Shown here: positions 5,702-8,524 of the stretch, one piece after another
Layout: each line of letters starts with the position of its first letter
Position numbering within the stretch: position 1 is the stretch's first letter
DNA from: Gammaproteobacteria bacterium
Lineage (GTDB): Bacteria; Pseudomonadota; Gammaproteobacteria; Steroidobacterales; Steroidobacteraceae
Direction of reading: 5' to 3'
Assembly (NCBI GenBank): GCA_009923475.1
Contig: RFTM01000057.1
Coordinates: 1-8,524, forward strand
Length of the DNA stretch: 8,524 nt
Notes under the pieces: model-generated
Databases searched by the model: none
What the model saw: only the letters and a program-made list of their open reading frames with translations
Told to the model about the DNA's origin: nothing
Translations under genes and position numbers: made by a program

Positions 5702-6738
5702 GCGCCGCGAGGACCGCCGCGAAGACCGCCTCGACGGCCCCGGCGACCGGCCCCACGCTGCTTTGGTTGCGGCTCGACCTGCGGCTCGCCGACCACCCGG
5801 ACCTGAGCGGCAAGCCTTTCCAGGTGTTCACGCCGTTCTGGCGCAAGGTCTCCACGGGCCTCGATCCGGGCACGCCCGCGCCCGCGCCGCGCCGCATCCC
5901 GGCGCCCGAGCGCTGGCCGGACGGGCAGCCGCTCGATGCGCTGCGGCTGCTGCCGACCCTGCCTTGGGCCGAGGGCTTCGCCGGGGCCTGGCAGCCGGGC
6001 GAGGCCGGCGCCGCGCGCAACCTCGAGGCCTTCCTCGACGGACCGGTCAAAGATTACGGCGACCGCCGCAACTTCCCCGGCGAACGCGGCACCTCGCGGC
6101 TCTCGCCGCACCTGCATTTCGGCGAGGTCTCGCCGCGGCAGGTGTGGCACGCCGCGCCGAAGTGGCGGACCGGCCAGTTCATGGCGGAGATCGGCTGGCG
6201 CGAGTTCGCGCACCATCTGCTGTGGCACTTCCCGCACACCACCGACAAGCCGCTGCGCAGCGACTTCGAGCGCTTCCCGTGGCGCAGCGACGCCGCACAC
6301 CTGCGCGCCTGGCAACGAGGCCTCACCGGCGTGCCGATGGTCGATGCCGGCATGCGGGAGCTCTGGCACACGGGCTGGATGCACAACCGCGTGCGCATGG
6401 TGGTCGGTTCTTTCCTGGTCAAGAACCTGCGGCTGCACTGGCTCGAGGGCGCACGCTGGTTCTGGGACACGCTGGTGGACGCCGACCTCGCGAGCAACAC
6501 GCTCGGCTGGCAATGGTGCGCAGGCTGCGGCGCCGATGCCGCGCCCTACTTCCGCGTGTTCAACCCCGAGAGCCAGGCGGAGAAGTTCGATCCCGAAGGC
6601 TCCTATGTGCGCCGCTGGGTGCCCGAAGCGGCGACGGCGGCCGCAGGCGCAAAGGGCGGCGCCTATCCGGCGCCGATCGTCGACCTCAAGGCCTCACGCG
6701 TGGCTGCGCTGGAGGCCTTCGCCTCGCTGCGCAAGTAG
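5698..6738 (+). CDS. Class I (CPD) photolyase-like protein lacking most of the antenna domain
   Basis: The product is 346 aa from GTG 5698, against about 470 for class I deoxyribodipyrimidine photolyases, which split UV-induced cyclobutane dimers using light and FADH-. The FAD domain is complete: Tyr120, the TSRLS flavin loop (132-136), WREF (167-170), TGWMHNRVRM (225-234), DADLASNTLGWQWCAGCGAD (261-280) and PYFRVFNP. The electron-transfer triad maps to Trp195, Trp248 and Trp271 (E. coli Trp306, Trp359, Trp382, constant offset 111). The N-terminus keeps only the first strand and turn, LLWLRLDLRLADHPDL (21-36), then jumps to SGKPFQVFTPFWR, which normally lies some 120 residues later. Most of the alpha/beta antenna-pigment domain is therefore absent, in frame, with the junction near base 5805. 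GGAG at 5686-5689 lies 8 nt before the GTG, which overlaps the oxyR stop by 4 nt. It may be a truncated active enzyme, a decaying gene or an assembly error. Confidence 0.85.
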   Translation: MSAARTAAKTASTAPATGPTLLWLRLDLRLADHPDLSGKPFQVFTPFWRKVSTGLDPGTPAPAPRRIPAPERWPDGQPLDALRLLPTLPWAEGFAGAWQPGEAGAARNLEAFLDGPVKDYGDRRNFPGERGTSRLSPHLHFGEVSPRQVWHAAPKWRTGQFMAEIGWREFAHHLLWHFPHTTDKPLRSDFERFPWRSDAAHLRAWQRGLTGVPMVDAGMRELWHTGWMHNRVRMVVGSFLVKNLRLHWLEGARWFWDTLVDADLASNTLGWQWCAGCGADAAPYFRVFNPESQAEKFDPEGSYVRRWVPEAATAAAGAKGGAYPAPIVDLKASRVAALEAFASLRK

Positions 6739-6864
6739 CGCGCCGCCGCCGAGCCAGGCCATCAGCAGCACGGGCCACTCGAGCCAGGCGTGCATGCCGG
6801 CGGCGACCGCATAGACTCCGCGCGCGGCCGGGTAGTCCACGACGAAGAGCGCCGCGAGGACCAC
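6694..6864 (-). CDS. Possible small two-helix membrane protein, start uncertain
   Basis: This minus-strand frame ends at TGA 6694-6696 and is open up to the acyl-CoA dehydrogenase stop (codons from 6927, 77 residues). It reads as natural hydrophobic protein: GAALLATVVLAALFVVDY, then a loop PAARGVYAVAAGMH, then AWLEWPVLLMAWLGGGALLA, and a polar tail. Other frames here are Arg-rich shadow. The only conventional in-frame start is GTG 6864 (56 aa), which cuts into the first helix and has no ribosome site. The ATG at 6928 makes a TGATG overlap with the preceding gene but lies in a different frame (MARRPRPAAAAA), so a frameshift within about the first 60 bases could join the two. The 3' end overlaps the convergent photolyase by 45 nt. 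I do not recognise the family. Confidence 0.35.
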   Translation of the reverse strand: MVLAALFVVDYPAARGVYAVAAGMHAWLEWPVLLMAWLGGGALLAQRGEGLQRSHA

Positions 6865-6927
6865 GGTCGCGAGCAGCGCTGCGCCGCGCCACCGCGGCGG
6901 CAGCGGCGGGACGGGGCCGGCGCGCCA

Positions 6928-8479
6928 TCAGACCGCCGCCGCGTCGACGTCGAGCACGCTCGCCGCGCCGCCCTCGACCACGCGCCCGAGCGCATGCGCC
7001 TGCGGCAGCACGTGCGTCGCATAGAAGCGCGCCGAGGCGACCTTGCCGCGCAGGAAATCGGCGTCGGTGTCGCCGGCGGCGAGCCGCCGTGCGGCGATGG
7101 CCGCCGACTTCGCGAGCAGCCAGCCGCCGAGCACGTAGCCCGTCATGCGCAGCAGCGGTACGGCGACCGCGAGCGCGCGTTCCGGCCCCTGCGCCCAGGA
7201 CTCGAGGACGCTGCGCGCCGCGGAAGCGAGCGCCGCCCTGCAGGCCGAGCGAGGCGAGCTCGATGCCGGCCTCGGTGCTGCAGGCCTTGACCACCGGGAT
7301 CAGCAGGTCGCCGCGCGCCTGCGCCGCCGCGCGCGTCGCTTCGTCGGCATGGCGGCCGCCGAGGTCGAGCTGCAGGCCCGCGTAGATCGCCGTCGCGCGC
7401 AGCGCCTCGACCTGCGACTTCATGATGAGCAGCATGCGCTTGACGTCGGGGTGGTGGATGATCGGCGCGGGCGCACCTGCCGCGACGCCGACGGGCGCGC
7501 CGGGCGGCTTGCCCTGCACGCGGGTGCGCGCCCATTCGGAGGCCTGCTGGAAGGCGCGGTCCGCGACCGCATAGCCCTCGAGGCCGACCGACAGCCGCGC
7601 CGCGTTCATCATCACGAACATGTACTCGAGGCCGCGGTTGGGCTCGCCCACGAGGTAGCCGACCGCGCCCTCTTTCTGGCCGTAGGCCATAACGCAGGTC
7701 GGGCTGCCGTGGATGCCGAGCTTGTGCTCGATCGAGATGCTGTGCACGTCGTTGCGCGCGGCCAGCGTGCCGTCGTCCGCCACCAGCACCTTCGGCACGA
7801 TGAACATCGAGATGCCGCGGACGCCCGGCGGCGCCCCGTCGATGCGCGCCAGCACCATGTGGATGGTGTTGGGCGTGAGGTCGTGCTCGCCCCAGGTGAT
7901 GAAGATCTTCTGGCCGTAGAGCCGGTAGTGGTCGCCCTGCGGCACGGCGCGCGTGCGGATGGCCGCGAGGTCGGAGCCGGCCTGCGGCTCGGTGAGGTTC
8001 ATGGTGCCGGTCCATTCGCCGCTCACCATCTTCGGCAGGTACAGCGCCTTCTGGGCGGGCGTGCCGAAGTGCTCGAGCGCCTCGACCGCGCCCTGCGTCA
8101 GCATCGGGCAGAGCTTGAAGGCGAGGTTGGAGGCCGCCCAGAGCTCCTCGACGGCGACGCCGAGCACGCAGGGCATGCCCTGACCGCCGTGTTCCGGCGC
8201 TGCGCGCAGAGCCGGCCAGCCGCCGGCGACGTACTGCTCGTAGGCCGCCTTGAACCCCGGCGGCGCGCGCACGCCTTCGGGCGTCCAGCGCGCGCCTTCG
8301 CGGTCGAAGGGCTTGTAGAGCGGGTCGAGCACGGTCTCGGCGAGCTTGGCGGCCTCGGCGAGCACCGCCTCCGCGGTGTCCAAAGAATAATCCGCGTAGG
8401 ACGGGCAGCCCTGCAGGGCGGCCTCGCCGACGAGTTCGCGGAGGTCGAAGTTCAGGTCCTTGAGGGGTGCGCGGTACAT
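6928..8479 (-). pseudogene. Acyl-CoA dehydrogenase (DmdC/FadE5-like), disrupted by an internal out-of-frame deletion
   Basis: Residues 1-414 follow a ~595-aa acyl-CoA dehydrogenase of the type with N- and C-terminal extensions. MYRAPLKDLNFDLRELVGEA (1-20) is the N-terminal extension, GTMNLTEPQAGSDLAAIRTR (158-177) the flavin and substrate loop, KIFITWGEHD (191-200) the middle beta domain, KLGIHGSP (253-260), and MMNAARLSVGLEGYA (290-304). After ASLGLQ (Gln414, base 7238) the expected VHGGMGF...IYEGTNGIQ region is missing. The remaining C-terminal domain appears in another frame: ALASAARSVLESWAQGPERA to FLRGKVASARFYATHVLPQA and SVLDVDAAAV, ending at TGA 6928-6930, about 101 residues. Roughly 80-85 residues are lost, including the catalytic Glu of YEG and part of the FAD contacts, so no active enzyme is expected. 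Intact relatives oxidise acyl-CoA thioesters at the alpha-beta bond and feed electrons to ETF. The ATG at 8479 fits the family start; no clear Shine-Dalgarno is seen. Confidence 0.82.
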
Positions 8480-8482
8480 GGT

Positions 8483-8501
8483 GGCGGGATTTTAACCCGC
8501 C
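8483..8501. promoter_or_regulatory. Palindrome around an AT-rich core just upstream of the acyl-CoA dehydrogenase start
   Basis: GGCGGG (8483-8488) and CCCGCC (8496-8501) pair perfectly around ATTTTAA, starting 4 nt before the ATG at 8479. On the minus strand the core contains TAAAAT, 5 of 6 to the sigma-70 -10 consensus, but no -35 box is seen at the right distance. It could be a hairpin terminator of an upstream gene, a very short-leader promoter, or an operator. Confidence 0.3.
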
Positions 8502-8524
8502 GTCTGGCCCGGTACGGGCTGCTC

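Noticed and set aside
6270..6560. Assignment of the photolyase as an FeS-type bacterial cryptochrome because of Cys274 and Cys277
   Set aside because: The FAD domain matches class I CPD photolyase residue by residue with the full Trp triad. WCAGCGAD is common in ordinary photolyases and the other cluster cysteines are absent.
5691..7385. Plus-strand 564-codon open frame overlapping the photolyase and the 3' part of the dehydrogenase
   Set aside because: Low-complexity Arg/Ala/Pro sequence, out of frame with a photolyase whose FAD-domain motifs are unmistakable.

Overview
The window is very GC-rich (about 70% by eye) and densely packed, with strong G/C bias at third codon positions. It looks like a chromosomal segment of a Gram-negative proteobacterium, most likely a betaproteobacterium. 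The evidence is the HAE1-type RND efflux pump tail, a classic two-cysteine OxyR, a DmdC/FadE5-like acyl-CoA dehydrogenase, and an Anbu-type proteasome-like operon. The genus cannot be fixed from the sequence. I saw no tRNA, rRNA, CRISPR array or insertion sequence, and no gene-free stretch longer than 300 bases.

Region 1 (2-211, +) is the last 69 codons of an RND efflux pump. It converges, with only 2 bp between, on Region 2 (214-4186, -), a compact four-gene operon. In transcription order the operon encodes a circularly permuted ATP-grasp protein, an alpha-E helical protein, a transglutaminase-like cysteine protease, and Anbu, the bacterial 'ancestral beta subunit' relative of the proteasome. 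The first two junctions are 1-nt TGATG stop/start overlaps and the third is a 9-nt gap. Comparative genomics has linked these four families and proposed that an ATP-dependent amide-ligation (peptide synthesis or tagging) step is paired with two peptidases. The substrate remains unknown, which makes this the main biological system of the window. A small YciI-domain gene (4294-4617, -) lies just upstream on the same strand, separated by about 107 bp containing two perfect 8-bp stem-loops.

Region 3 (4805-6738, +) is a two-gene unit divergent from yciI: oxyR followed by a photolyase, coupled by a 4-nt GTGA overlap. The 187-bp divergent intergenic region holds a plausible OxyR/LysR-type operator at 4721-4757. 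The photolyase keeps its complete FAD domain and Trp triad but lacks about 110-125 residues of the N-terminal antenna domain.

Region 4 (6694-8479, -) is an acyl-CoA dehydrogenase gene interrupted by an out-of-frame internal deletion. The deletion removes the segment carrying the catalytic YEG glutamate. A poorly defined small membrane-protein reading frame follows it. Two neighbouring genes with internal losses suggest either local decay or an assembly error, and this should be settled before interpreting either gene.
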